From Allobosea sp. LC85 (GTDB taxonomy: Bacteria; Pseudomonadota; Alphaproteobacteria; Rhizobiales; Beijerinckiaceae), in the NCBI RefSeq assembly GCF_000735605.1, contig NZ_JPKG01000006.1:434001-498000 (forward strand): DNA of 64,000 nucleotides. The letters are read 5' to 3'. The notes below the pieces were generated by a model. The model saw only the letters and a program-made list of their open reading frames with translations, did no database searches and was not told the origin of the DNA. The position numbers were made by a program, and so were the translations under genes. This document shows positions 24,689-33,866 of the stretch, one piece after another; position 1 is the first letter of the stretch, and each line of letters starts with the position of its first letter.

Positions 24689-25711
24689 ATGACGCGACAC
24701 CATCACCGCGCGCCAGCGCGGCGCCAGACGCTGCATCATTTCGTCACCCATGACCCTCATGAAGCCATGGAGCATTTTGCAGCTTGCGGAGTGGGCATCA
24801 CGATCTCGCCGCTGAACAGATCTTCGGGACGAATTGAGATCAGCGTGCTCAACCAGGCGTCGGACGGGATTGTCTTCACCCGTACGAGTTTCGAGGATCC
24901 GGTCGAAATCCAGTCTCGGCAGAGCCCAGGGGGGTATCAGCTTCTGCTGGCGCTCAAAGGGTCGACGAGCATCGACCTCGGGGATCGCGTCATTCGCTGC
25001 GAAAGGCTGCAGGCCGCGATTTTCGACGTGGGCGAGACCAAGGCGCTGCATCGTTCAGCCCATTCGGAAAACTATTCCGTTCTCATCGACAGGAATCTGC
25101 TGACCAACCGCCTGTTCGAGCTGACCGGGGCACCGGTGATGCGCAAGCTCAGCTTCGAGCCCGAGCTCGATCTGGAGCAGCCCTCGGTCGACGCTCTTCG
25201 GCGCTTCCTGATGGGGCTCGACCTTTCGATGCTGGTACGATTGCTGCAGGATGCCCCGCATGGCGCAAGGCGCCTGAGCGCCTTGCTGGCAGACCTCATC
25301 CTGGAAGTACTGCCCCACAATCACGCCAAGGCGCTGGAACGAGGCTCGCATGTCATCGCGCCAAAGCACGTCAAGCGGACCGTAGAATTCATCCGGGACA
25401 ATGCCCGCAGGCCGATCACGCCCGAGGAGCTTGCAGCGGTCGCCGGCGTCAGCTTGCGGGCTCTGCAATATGGCTTTCAAAAGTTCCTGCAGATGCCGAT
25501 CTCCGAGTACGAACGCTCCGTGCGACTGGAGGGTGTCAGACGCGAGATCGAAGGCAATCCCGGCGAAGGCGTCGGCGAAATTGCCCGGCGTTGGCGCTTC
25601 TCCAATTTCACGCGCTTCAATATCCAGTTCGAAGCGGCCTTTGGCTTGAGCGCGGTCGCACTGCGCACCCAGCTCAACCAGTTGCCGCAACCAAGGGCGT
25701 CCGCGAGCTAG
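24689..25711 (+). CDS. AraC-family transcriptional regulator with AraC-binding-like N-domain
   Basis: 340 residues from ATG 24689, where the protein-like sequence begins; the frame is open to 24614. Residues 1-200 form the cupin-like domain seen in AraC-binding-like regulators (ISVLNQASDGIVFTRTSFEDPVEI, GGYQLLLALKGSTSIDLGD, AAIFDVGETKALHRS). The C-terminal AraC domain (about 235-330) has both HTHs: TPEELAAVAGVSLRALQYGFQKFLQMPISEYERSVRLEGVR and GVGEIARRWRFSNFTRFNIQFEAAFGLSAVALR. Proteins of this type often control catabolic genes. It is divergent from the chemotaxis operon and convergent with the next operon; its targets are unknown. Confidence 0.9.
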   Translation: MTRHHHRAPARRQTLHHFVTHDPHEAMEHFAACGVGITISPLNRSSGRIEISVLNQASDGIVFTRTSFEDPVEIQSRQSPGGYQLLLALKGSTSIDLGDRVIRCERLQAAIFDVGETKALHRSAHSENYSVLIDRNLLTNRLFELTGAPVMRKLSFEPELDLEQPSVDALRRFLMGLDLSMLVRLLQDAPHGARRLSALLADLILEVLPHNHAKALERGSHVIAPKHVKRTVEFIRDNARRPITPEELAAVAGVSLRALQYGFQKFLQMPISEYERSVRLEGVRREIEGNPGEGVGEIARRWRFSNFTRFNIQFEAAFGLSAVALRTQLNQLPQPRASAS

Positions 25712-26018
25712 AATTGGAGGCAACAACCAAATCAGTACGCCTGATAGCGTCCTTCGGCCTTGGGGCGCCTGGCGAGGGAGCTGGCCCGGGGGCCACTGGA
25801 CACGAACAGGGCAACTGCGACCCTATGACCAGCGCCACGGCGGCGATCACCCTGGCATGTCGTCCAAGCGAGGGGACATCCCATCGCCGTCGATCGCGCG
25901 GTGGCTTGGCTTAATTCAGGCCGCTCCGTCCGCCTCCCATAGCGCGGGAGGACCTTCCTCTCCTGAACGGGTTCCCCGCCGCGCGAAGCTCCCCGACCGC
26001 TGCCGTCCGGAACGTGGA

Positions 26019-27173
26019 TCAGGCGCCGCGTTCCAGTTCCGCTGCCGCGAAGGCGACGTGGTAGAGGACGCGCGTGGGGACGATGTCCTCGCGCGAACTG
26101 CCGTCAAGACCGAGACGGTTCGCCCAGAGCAGTGCGCCATTGCCGAAGAACAGCTCCCGCATATCCATGAAGTGACGTTCCGCGCGCTTCGCCGCGTCGC
26201 TGTCGCCGAAATGGCGCGCCCACGCGATCTCGGCTTTCACATATTCGGTCTGCGGCCAAAGCAGACGATCGAGAGACAGAGGGTCACCGGTCGCGTTCAT
26301 CGCCTCAATGACTCCCGTCCGGCTATCCGCGAAGACCCGAACGCCATGCTGCATCGCCGACGCGTAGAGACGCTCGACGGGGGCAAGTACCCGCGTATCG
26401 GCGGAGAGAGCTTGGTATTCGAGCAGGAGCCAGACCCATTCGAAATGGTGACCCGGCTCGCGCCAGTCGCCCCTTTCCCCCGGGCAGGGCGCCAAGTCCT
26501 CCGTCATGAACTCGATCAGCGAACCGGTGCGCGCGTCGAAGAAATGCGCCAGGAAGAGGTCGACGACCCCGCGCGCCCGCATAAGCCACTCGGCTTCGCC
26601 GGTGACCCGATGGGCTGCGAGCAGCGCCTCGAGCAGGTGCATATGCGGGTTCTGGCGACGCGGCGCAGTTGAGGGCTCGAGGCTCTCGCGATATCCGCCG
26701 GCCGGATGAACCATCCGATCGTCCAGAAAGGCGATGGTCTCGCGCAGGACGGAACGATAGCCGGCATCGCCGGTCACGTGCTCCATCCAGGCGGATGCGA
26801 AGGCCACGAAGGCATGATCGTAGAAATCGCGGGTCCCACCTTCGGGCCCGGTGCTCTGCCGGAAGCCGCCATCGGCCGAGCGCAACTCGTCGACGATCAC
26901 GGCGAAGGCAGCTTTCGCGGCGGTCAGTGCCCAGTTGCCCCGCGCACCGAGCCGGTGCGCGACCGCAAAGCTGTAGGCCAGGCGAGCCTGGACCAGCAGC
27001 GTCCGCGGCTGCCCGGCCAAGGGCTCGCCGGATGCCGACAGCCCGCTCACGAAACCGCCACCGGGATGACGGGCAACCCGCGCCCAGCCAGGCAGCAGTT
27101 CCTCGATCAGCCAACGCCCGGCGTGGCCTCTGGGAGAAGCGAAATCAGGCATTCCGGCTGCCGCAGGATTCAT
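26019..27173 (-). CDS. AGE-family epimerase/isomerase (N-acylglucosamine 2-epimerase fold)
   Basis: 384 residues from ATG 27171-27173, 10 bases after the DUF993 gene with GAAGG upstream; an in-frame ATG at 27197 would overlap that gene. The sequence fits the (alpha/alpha)6-barrel family: RTLLVQARLAYSFAVAHRLG, DFYDHAFVAFASAWM, RQNPHMHLLEALLAAHRVTGEAEW, WREPGHHFEWVWLLLEYQAL and LLWPQTEYVKAEIAWAR. His in HMHLLEA and GHHFEW match the catalytic histidines of mannose isomerase and N-acylglucosamine 2-epimerase. It therefore isomerises a sugar, which one is not determinable. It is the last gene of the LacI-controlled operon. Confidence 0.88.
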   Translation of the reverse strand: MNPAAAGMPDFASPRGHAGRWLIEELLPGWARVARHPGGGFVSGLSASGEPLAGQPRTLLVQARLAYSFAVAHRLGARGNWALTAAKAAFAVIVDELRSADGGFRQSTGPEGGTRDFYDHAFVAFASAWMEHVTGDAGYRSVLRETIAFLDDRMVHPAGGYRESLEPSTAPRRQNPHMHLLEALLAAHRVTGEAEWLMRARGVVDLFLAHFFDARTGSLIEFMTEDLAPCPGERGDWREPGHHFEWVWLLLEYQALSADTRVLAPVERLYASAMQHGVRVFADSRTGVIEAMNATGDPLSLDRLLWPQTEYVKAEIAWARHFGDSDAAKRAERHFMDMRELFFGNGALLWANRLGLDGSSREDIVPTRVLYHVAFAAAELERGA

Positions 27174-27183
27174 CGTCACGCCT

Positions 27184-28365
27184 TCAGGCCACGCCATGTG
27201 TCGCGAGCAGGTGCCGCATCCGTGTGGCCGCCTTCTCGGGATCGATCAGGACCCCGGCCTGATCAGCCAGTCTGAAGACCCGCGAGAGATGCAGGATCGA
27301 GCGCGTGCTCTCCTGCCCGCCCAGCATGGTGAAATGGTCCTGATGGCCATTGAGCCAGGCGATGAAGACAACACCCGTCTTGTAGAAGCGTGTCGGGGCC
27401 GTGAAGATTTCGCGGCTGAGCGGAACGGTCTCTGCCAGCGTCTGGCGGAAGCGCTCCTGCTCGCCGCATGCAAGATTCCCCAGCGCCGCGTTCACAGCCG
27501 GCGCAATCGGGTTGAAGATGCCAAGCAGCGCATCGGAGTGCCCCTGCTCGTCTCCCTCGATCAGCTCGGCGTAGTTGAAGTCATCCCCGGTGAACATGCG
27601 CACACCGGCCGGCAGACGGCGGCGCATCAGGATCTCCTTGTCCTTGTCGAGCAGCGAGATCTTGATGCCGGCGACCTTGTCGGAATGCGCTGCGATGATG
27701 TCGAGCACCGTGACCATGGTGGTCTCGAACTCCGCCCCGCCCCAATACCCTGCCAGAGCGGGATCGAACATGTCGCCCAACCAGTGCAGGACGACCGGCT
27801 CGCGCACCTGCGACAGGATGCGGCCATAGACGCGGGCGTAATCGGCCGGCCCGCGTGCGGCAGCAGCCAGCGCGCGCGACGCCATCAGGATGATGCGCCC
27901 ACCGAGCGCTTCGACCGCCTCGCACTGGGTCTCATAGGCCCGCAGCACGTCATCGACCGTGACGCCCGGGCCCGGCTCCAGATGGTCGGTTCCGACGCCC
28001 GAAGCGATCAGCGCCCCCGTGAAATCCCGGCTCGCCTCGACGCTGCGGCGGATGAGCTCCAATGCCGAGGGCCAGCCGAGCCCCATGCCGCGCTGCGCCG
28101 TATCCATCGCTTCGGCGACACCAAGACCAAGCGACCAGAGATGCCGGCGGAAGCCGATGGTGCGCTCCCAGTCGATCGCTGCGTCGAGCCAGGGATCGTG
28201 CTCGGCCAGAGCATCCACCACGACATGGGGTGCAGCATAGGCGATGCGCGTGAAGGGGCCCTCATGCCGCTCGAAGGCGCGCGCCGGCGACAGGGCGAAG
28301 GCTTCGCTGCGCCCAGGCGCGACGGGAAGGACAAGGTTTGGCATTGAGGACCTCGGCGCTGTCAC
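27184..28365 (-). CDS. DUF993 family protein, dihydrodipicolinate-synthase-like aldolase
   Basis: 393 residues. It resembles DUF993, a branch of the DapA/N-acetylneuraminate lyase superfamily of TIM-barrel aldolases that form Schiff bases. Supporting segments are FTRIAYAAPHVVVDALAEHDPW, VLRAYETQCEAVEALGGRIILMASRALA, VVLHWLGDMFDPALAGYWG, DKVAGIKISLLDKDKEI (with the candidate Schiff-base lysine in AGIKIS) and RMFTGDDFNYAELIEGDEQGHSDALLGIFNPIAPA. DUF993 genes occur in sugar and inositol-related operons, but the reaction is undetermined. Start overlaps the SDR stop by 4 bases. Confidence 0.88.
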   Translation of the reverse strand: MTAPRSSMPNLVLPVAPGRSEAFALSPARAFERHEGPFTRIAYAAPHVVVDALAEHDPWLDAAIDWERTIGFRRHLWSLGLGVAEAMDTAQRGMGLGWPSALELIRRSVEASRDFTGALIASGVGTDHLEPGPGVTVDDVLRAYETQCEAVEALGGRIILMASRALAAAARGPADYARVYGRILSQVREPVVLHWLGDMFDPALAGYWGGAEFETTMVTVLDIIAAHSDKVAGIKISLLDKDKEILMRRRLPAGVRMFTGDDFNYAELIEGDEQGHSDALLGIFNPIAPAVNAALGNLACGEQERFRQTLAETVPLSREIFTAPTRFYKTGVVFIAWLNGHQDHFTMLGGQESTRSILHLSRVFRLADQAGVLIDPEKAATRMRHLLATHGVA

Positions 28366-29117
28366 AGGCGGTGGAGATGGAGCCCGCCATCGACATGGAA
28401 GGCGTCGCCCGTGCTGAAGGGGAGTGCGCCGGCCGCAAGGGAAGCGACGGTGCGAGCGACGTCCTCCCCCTCGCCCCAGCGGGCAACCGGTGTCAGGCCG
28501 TCCGCGATCATCGCGTCATAGCGGGCGGAGACGGGCGCGGTCATTGGCGTACGGATCACGCCGGGCCGGATCTCGTGGCACATGATGCCATGTTCGGCGA
28601 GCCGCAAGGCAAAGAGCTTGACCATCATCGAGGCGCCAGCCTTGGAGATGCAGTATGCGCCGCGCTCCGGTGAAGCCAGAACCGCGCTCGCGGAGGTGAT
28701 GGTGATGATGCTGCGCGGACTCTCCGGTGATCCAGCCTCGCCCGCCATGCGCCGGGCGATCGCCTGCGTCAGCAGGAATGTGCCGCGCAGATTGATCCCC
28801 AGCACATGATCGAACTCGTCGGCGCCGCCTTCGAGAAGGTCGCCGCGCTGGCGCATCGGCACGCCGGCATTGTTGACATGGCAATGCAGCGGGCCAAGCG
28901 CCCCGGCCATGCTTTCGCCGATCCGCGCAGCGTCTGAGCCGATATCACCGGCGACCAGCGCATGGCGACGACCGCACGCGACCACAGCCGCCGCGGTCTC
29001 GACCAATGCCTCTTCGCTGAGATCGTTCAGGACGAGATCGAAGCCGGCCCTGGCCAGCGCGATGGCGATGGCCTGCCCGATGCCGCGGCCTGCTCCCGTG
29101 ACGCTGGCGATGGCCAT
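28362..29117 (-). CDS. Short-chain dehydrogenase/reductase
   Basis: 251-residue classical SDR: cofactor motif TGAGRGIGQAIAIALA, Asp after the second strand (LVLNDLSE), NNAG at HVNNAGVPM, catalytic Ser in IITITSASAV and the YxxxK pair in GAYCISKAG, then the RPGVIRTPM loop and a C-terminal FHVDGGLHLHRL. The Asp-containing second strand suggests NAD(H) preference. It lies 3 bases after the enoyl-CoA hydratase gene and overlaps the DUF993 gene, so it should oxidise or reduce an intermediate of the same pathway. Confidence 0.93.
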   Translation of the reverse strand: MAIASVTGAGRGIGQAIAIALARAGFDLVLNDLSEEALVETAAAVVACGRRHALVAGDIGSDAARIGESMAGALGPLHCHVNNAGVPMRQRGDLLEGGADEFDHVLGINLRGTFLLTQAIARRMAGEAGSPESPRSIITITSASAVLASPERGAYCISKAGASMMVKLFALRLAEHGIMCHEIRPGVIRTPMTAPVSARYDAMIADGLTPVARWGEGEDVARTVASLAAGALPFSTGDAFHVDGGLHLHRL

Positions 29118-29120
29118 GTC

Positions 29121-29894
29121 TCAGAGCCCCTGCCAGATCGGAGCCCGCTTCTCGCGAAATGAAGCCAGCCCCTCGTGCGCATCCTGCGTCGCCGACGCGA
29201 TCGCTCCTCCCAGCGCCTCGAGCGCACGCGACGGCGCATCGTTCTCGTGCACCGAGAGCGCGAGTTTTGCAGCCGCGACCGCGACCGGTGCGCGCGCCGC
29301 GATCAGTTCCGCCAGTCGCGAAGCCTCGGCGCGCGCCCCCTCGCCTTCGAAGACGCCGGTGACGAGGCCCCAGTTTTCCGCCCTCGCCGCATCGATCCGC
29401 TCTCCGGAGAAGATCATCTGCTTGGCGCGGGACAGTCCGACCGCGCGCGGCAGGCGCCCGGTTCCACCCCAGCCGGGCAGCGTCCCGATCGAAACCTCGG
29501 GCATCGCGAACATCGCCTGATGCGACGCAATCCTGATGTCGCAGCAGAGGGCGAGTTCGAGGCCACCGCCAAAGCAGGCTCCCTCAACGACCGCAAGCGT
29601 CGGCACGCGCAGCGCAGCAAGACGGCCAAAGGCGGAGTGACCGGGGACGATCCAGCGCTGCCACATCTCGACAGGCGTCAGGCCCGACCAGGCGTTGATA
29701 TCGGCCCCTGCGCAGAAGGCCTTGCCCTCCGCCAGCAGCACCGCACAGCGAATGGCGGGATCGGCCTCGATGGCGTCGCAGGCGCGGATCAGCCCGTCGA
29801 GCATCGCCGGCGTCAAGGCATTGAGCTTGGCCGCGCGCCGCAAGGTGATGCTGGCGATAGGGGCGCTGACGTCGAATGAAAGCTCTTCGCTCAT
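29121..29894 (-). CDS. Enoyl-CoA hydratase/isomerase family protein
   Basis: 257 residues from ATG 29892-29894, which overlaps the CoA-transferase stop (ATGA). Crotonase-fold landmarks: oxyanion-hole strand GKAFCAGADINAW, ACFGGGLELALCCDIRIAS with the first loop Gly residues, and FAMPEVSIGTLPGWGGTGRLPRAVG with a Glu at the position of the catalytic acid. One of the two catalytic Glu residues of true hydratases is not in the usual place, so isomerase, hydrolase or lyase chemistry is possible. It acts on a CoA ester presumably made by the CoA-transferase encoded just upstream. Confidence 0.92.
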   Translation of the reverse strand: MSEELSFDVSAPIASITLRRAAKLNALTPAMLDGLIRACDAIEADPAIRCAVLLAEGKAFCAGADINAWSGLTPVEMWQRWIVPGHSAFGRLAALRVPTLAVVEGACFGGGLELALCCDIRIASHQAMFAMPEVSIGTLPGWGGTGRLPRAVGLSRAKQMIFSGERIDAARAENWGLVTGVFEGEGARAEASRLAELIAARAPVAVAAAKLALSVHENDAPSRALEALGGAIASATQDAHEGLASFREKRAPIWQGL

Positions 29895-31483
29895 GACCTG
29901 GCTCCAAGGACGAGGCCCATCGGGGCCGGATCGAACAGGCGGGGATCCATCGGCCTGAGATCGGCGGCGACCTTCAGCGGAATATCCGCCTGCTCCAGAA
30001 CATCGCGCTTCAGGTCGATGCCATTGGCGATCTCGATCACCTCCGGCCCCTCGTCGGTGAGGCGCAACACGCAGCGTTCGGTGACGTAGAGCACGTCCGT
30101 ACCGACACTCCGGCTGCGACGACCGCTGAAGGTGACATGCTCGGCCTCCGGCACGAACTTCCTGAGCTTGCCCTCGCGCTTGATGGTCAAACCGCCATCG
30201 GCAATCGCAACATCCAGCCCACCGGTGGTGAAGGTTCCGCTGAAGACAACGCGCTTGGCGTGAGCCGTGATGTCGACGAACCCGCCGGCACCAGCCGTGA
30301 GATAGGGCCTCGAGCCCAGCCGCGAGACATTGACGTCGCCCGCTGCGGAAACCTGGAGGAAGGAGAGCAGCGCGCAGTCGAAGCCGCCGCCCTGGAAATA
30401 GGTGAACTGTTGGGGCGAAGGCAGGATCGCATCGGCATTGGCCGCACATCCGAAGGCAAAGCCCGTCAGCGGCATGCCGCCGACCGCGCCCTGCTCGATA
30501 GCCCAGGTTACGCTGTCGGCCTGTCCTTCGGCGAGCAGCACGCGCGGGACGACGGCCGAGACGCCGAAGCCGAGGTTCACTGCCCAGCCCGAGCGCAGCA
30601 CCATTGCCGCGCGTCGGGCGATCACGGTCTCGATGCCGAACTCGGGCAGCTCGAAGGCCGAAGCCGGCACGCGGATCTCGCCGCTGATCGCGGGATCATA
30701 GTCGATCCCGGTGGTCTGGCGCTGGTCGGGATCGACGACCACGTGGTCGACAAGATGCCCCGGCACCACGACCTGGCGCGTGGGCAGCGAACCGGTTGCC
30801 ACGACACGCTTCACCTGGGCGATGACGAGGCCGCCATGGTTGCGGACAGCCATTGCCTGGTCAAGCGCGCCGAGCGGTGCGCCCTCATGCTCCATGCTGA
30901 TATTGCCGCGTTCATCCGCCGTCGTACCGCGGATGATTGCGACCTTCGGCACGATATTCGGGAAGTGCAGCCATTCCTCGCCGCCGAACTCGACGACACT
31001 CACCACCGGCGGGCGGGCGCGCGCCGCGTCGTTCATCGCGCAGCCATGGCGGCGCGGGTCGACGAATGTGTCGAGACCGACCTTGGTGAGAACACCGGCT
31101 CGGCGTGCCGCGACATCGCGATGCATGTCGAAGAGAATCCCGGATGGAACGTTCCAGGCGGCAATCTCGTTGCTGCCGATCATCGACCAGATCCGCGGGG
31201 ACGGTAGCGAGGACGGGCCGGACGGGTACGAACCTGCCAGGATCGCGCTGAGCAGGCCTGGCTGCGCGAGGTGGTCGATGCCGTCGATGCCGTACATGTC
31301 GCCGGCGGCGATCGGGTGCAGCGTCGTCAGATTGCGCGGATGACCTTCCGCCTTGAAGCGCTCACCGATGGCCTTGAGCACGGCGTCGGGGCAGTTCAAC
31401 CCGGACGAGGACGAGACGGTGACAACAGCGTCGTCGGGGATCAGGCGGGCCGCGGCCTGCGCGGTGATGACAGAATTAGACAT
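29891..31483 (-). CDS. Acyl-CoA:carboxylate CoA-transferase (family I, alpha and beta fused)
   Basis: 530 residues combining both subunits of a class I CoA-transferase, like YdiF and propionate CoA-transferases. The N-terminal half has DDAVVTVSSSSGLNCPDAVLKAIGERF and NIVPKVAIIRGTTADERGNISMEHEG, the C-terminal half has VLRSGWAVNLGFGVSAVVPRVL and the catalytic Glu region TWAIEQGAVGGMP, followed by FTYFQGGGFDCALLSFLQVSAAGDVNVSRLG. It would activate a carboxylic acid by taking CoA from a donor. Its first 8 bases overlap the 3' end of the LacI regulator gene. Confidence 0.93.
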   Translation of the reverse strand: MSNSVITAQAAARLIPDDAVVTVSSSSGLNCPDAVLKAIGERFKAEGHPRNLTTLHPIAAGDMYGIDGIDHLAQPGLLSAILAGSYPSGPSSLPSPRIWSMIGSNEIAAWNVPSGILFDMHRDVAARRAGVLTKVGLDTFVDPRRHGCAMNDAARARPPVVSVVEFGGEEWLHFPNIVPKVAIIRGTTADERGNISMEHEGAPLGALDQAMAVRNHGGLVIAQVKRVVATGSLPTRQVVVPGHLVDHVVVDPDQRQTTGIDYDPAISGEIRVPASAFELPEFGIETVIARRAAMVLRSGWAVNLGFGVSAVVPRVLLAEGQADSVTWAIEQGAVGGMPLTGFAFGCAANADAILPSPQQFTYFQGGGFDCALLSFLQVSAAGDVNVSRLGSRPYLTAGAGGFVDITAHAKRVVFSGTFTTGGLDVAIADGGLTIKREGKLRKFVPEAEHVTFSGRRSRSVGTDVLYVTERCVLRLTDEGPEVIEIANGIDLKRDVLEQADIPLKVAADLRPMDPRLFDPAPMGLVLGARS

Positions 31484-32498
31484 GGCGATGTCCAGGGAGG
31501 GAGGGGGCGCCCGTCGTGTTCCGGACGATGAGGCGGGCGGGTTGAAGACAGGCCTTCGGCGGCGCGTTCGGATCGTCGAGACGCTCGAGCACGAGCTCGG
31601 CCGCCTTGCGTCCGAGATTGCGCGGCTCGATCGCGACCGTGGTCAGGGCGGGCGTCCGCAGGGCCGCCTCCATGATGTCGTCGAACCCGGTGATCGACAG
31701 CTCACGACCAGGTGTCATGCCGCGCTGCGCCAGCGCCAGCGTCGCGCCGATCGCCACCAGGTCATTGAAGCAGACGAGGGCCGTCGGCTGCGGACCTAGC
31801 GCCAGAGCGGTCTCCGCAGCGGCTACGCCGCCTGCCAGAGTCGGCGGACAGGCGATGGAGATCGGTGGCGGCAGGCCCGCCTCATCGGTCGCCTGCTTCA
31901 GGCCGGCGAAACGTTCGCGCTGGACCGAGGTTTCGTCATTATGTCCGGCAAAGGCGATGCGCCTGTGACCGAGGCCGAGCAAATGACGACCAATGGCCTG
32001 TGTGCCTGCAGCATTCTCGGCGCCGGAATAGTCAGAGATCAATCCGTCGACATGGCGCAACGCCTGGACCAGCGGCAGATCAGACGGAATCTGGGCTCTC
32101 AGCTCCGACGCATCGCTGCCCGTGGACGGACAGAGGATCAGCCCGTCGAGCCGATGTTCGCGCATCCGGGTGAGGATTCGCGATTGCCGTCCGCAATCCT
32201 CGCGCGTGTCGGCGATCAGGACGAGCGCGCCCTCCGCCTCCAGACTCTCGGACACGCCAGCGGCCAGTTCCGAATAGAAGGGGTTGGCGAGATCGAAGAC
32301 GATCAGCCCGATCGTGCCCGAACGAGCACCCCGCATCGCGGCGGCGGCACGATCATAAATGTAACCCAGCTGGGACGCGGCACGCTGGACCCGCTCGCGC
32401 GCCTCGGCCGAAACCGGGGCGCCGCGCAACGCGAGCGAAGCGGTCGACTTCGACACGCCCGCCTGTTCCGCGACTTCGATCAGCGTCGGCCGGGACAT
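31476..32498 (-). CDS. LacI-family transcriptional repressor
   Basis: 340 residues with an N-terminal LacI HTH (TLIEVAEQAGVSKSTASLALRGAPVSAEARERVQRAASQLGY) and a periplasmic-binding-like effector domain (GTIGLIVFDLANPFYSELAAGVSESLEAEG ... RIAFAGHNDETSVQRERFAG ... ALVCFNDLVAIGATLALAQRGMTPGRELSITGFDD). It lies inside the operon, 2 bases after the transporter ATPase and before the catabolic genes. The two palindromes at 35469-35501 upstream of the first gene have the central CG symmetry typical of LacI operators, so autoregulation of the whole operon is the likely mechanism. The inducer is unknown. Confidence 0.95.
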   Translation of the reverse strand: MSRPTLIEVAEQAGVSKSTASLALRGAPVSAEARERVQRAASQLGYIYDRAAAAMRGARSGTIGLIVFDLANPFYSELAAGVSESLEAEGALVLIADTREDCGRQSRILTRMREHRLDGLILCPSTGSDASELRAQIPSDLPLVQALRHVDGLISDYSGAENAAGTQAIGRHLLGLGHRRIAFAGHNDETSVQRERFAGLKQATDEAGLPPPISIACPPTLAGGVAAAETALALGPQPTALVCFNDLVAIGATLALAQRGMTPGRELSITGFDDIMEAALRTPALTTVAIEPRNLGRKAAELVLERLDDPNAPPKACLQPARLIVRNTTGAPSLPGHRHV

Positions 32499-32500
32499 CG

Positions 32501-33229
32501 CTAGAGGACGGCTCCGAGGAATTGCTGCAGCTCCGGAGTTTTCGGCGCACCGAAAAACTCCTCCGGCGGCCCCTGCTCGTGAATGCGTCCCTGATGGAAA
32601 TAGACCACCCGGCTCGCCGCTTTCCTCGCGAAGGCCATTTCGTGCGTCACAAGCAACATGGTCATGCCGGACCGCGACAGGCCCTCCATGACCTTGAGCA
32701 CCTCGCCCGTCAGCTCCGGGTCGAGCGCCGATGTGACTTCGTCAAAGAGCATAACCTTCGGACGCATGGCCAGACTGCGGGCGATTGCGACACGCTGCTG
32801 CTGCCCGCCCGAGAGTTGCTCCGGGAAGGCATCGTACTTCTCGGCAAGGCCGACCTCGGCGAGCACAGAACGCGCGATATCCGAAGCCTCGGCCTTGCCG
32901 ATCTTCTTCACCAGCCTGGGCGCAAGCTCGATGTTCTTGCCGACCGTCAGATGCGGAAAGAGATTGTAGGACTGGAACACCATGCCGACATCCTGGCGCA
33001 GCGCGCGCAGGGCTTCCTCACCGGGAGCAAGCGCGTGACCGGCAACGGTGATCTGCCCTGCATCCGGTGCCTCCAACCCGTTCAGGCAACGCAGGAAGGT
33101 ACTCTTGCCCGAACCACTGCGGCCGATCACCGCGATCAGCTCCCCTTCGGAAACGCTCAGCGAGACACCGTCGAGGACGGTGAGCGACCCGAACGACTTG
33201 CGAACGTCCTCAGCTACGACGACCGGCAT
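32501..33229 (-). CDS. Polar amino acid-type ABC transporter, ATP-binding protein
   Basis: 242 residues, a complete GlnQ/HisP-type ATPase: Walker A GRSGSGKSTFLRCLNGLE, Q-loop VFQSYNLFPH, signature LSGGQQQRVAIARSLA, Walker B VMLFDEVTSALDPE and switch His in LLVTHEMAFA. It energises the two permeases encoded immediately upstream (20-bp overlap with the second). Family assignment to amino-acid uptake is from similarity; in this operon the substrate may be a different small acid. Confidence 0.95.
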   Translation of the reverse strand: MPVVVAEDVRKSFGSLTVLDGVSLSVSEGELIAVIGRSGSGKSTFLRCLNGLEAPDAGQITVAGHALAPGEEALRALRQDVGMVFQSYNLFPHLTVGKNIELAPRLVKKIGKAEASDIARSVLAEVGLAEKYDAFPEQLSGGQQQRVAIARSLAMRPKVMLFDEVTSALDPELTGEVLKVMEGLSRSGMTMLLVTHEMAFARKAASRVVYFHQGRIHEQGPPEEFFGAPKTPELQQFLGAVL

Positions 33230-33866
33230 GGAGCCTCCTCTCGAGCCGCTGGCTCATCACGCTCAGCGGCCAGCACATGGCGAAGTAAAGAAGTGCGACA
33301 GAGCCGAAGACCCAGAAGGGCTGGAATGTCACGTTGTTCATGAGGGTACCGGCCCGCGTCAGCTCGACAAAGCCGATGATCGACGCCACCGAGGTGTTCT
33401 TCATGATCTGCACCATGAAGCCGACCGTCGGCGGCACTGCCAACCTGACGGCTTGCGGCAGCACGACATAGATCATGCGCTGTGCCGGTTTCAGCGCGAG
33501 CGAGGACGCCGCCTCCCATTGCTGGCGCGGCACGGCCTCGATGCAGCCTCGCCAGATGTCGCCCAGGAAGGCGCTGGCATAGACCGTCATCCCGAGCGCC
33601 GCCGCCACGAGAGGCGGAAAGCGCAAACCGAGGAACGGCAGGCCGTAGAAGACGAGGAAGAGCACGATCAGCACCGGCGTGCCCTGCACCACGCTGATCC
33701 AGCCCGCAGCGATGTTCCTGAGCATGGCGTTGCGCGACACCCGCATCAGTGCGACGACCATGCCGATCGCGCCGCCGCCCATGAAGGCCAGCAGCGAGAG
33801 CAGCACGGTCCAGCGCGCCGCCTCGACGAGAAAGGTGAATTCGGCAGGACCGAATAAGCGGATCAT
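33210..33866 (-). CDS. ABC transporter permease (His/Glu/Gln type), second
   Basis: 218 residues from ATG 33864-33866, overlapping the preceding permease stop by 4 bases. About five membrane spans with the conserved cytoplasmic loop EAASSLALKPAQRMIYVVLPQAVRLAVPP (EAA motif) and ISVVQGTPVLIVLFLVFYGLP, both typical of polar amino-acid permeases. It pairs with the other permease to form the transmembrane channel. Nothing odd. Confidence 0.93.
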   Translation of the reverse strand: MIRLFGPAEFTFLVEAARWTVLLSLLAFMGGGAIGMVVALMRVSRNAMLRNIAAGWISVVQGTPVLIVLFLVFYGLPFLGLRFPPLVAAALGMTVYASAFLGDIWRGCIEAVPRQQWEAASSLALKPAQRMIYVVLPQAVRLAVPPTVGFMVQIMKNTSVASIIGFVELTRAGTLMNNVTFQPFWVFGSVALLYFAMCWPLSVMSQRLERRLHAGRRS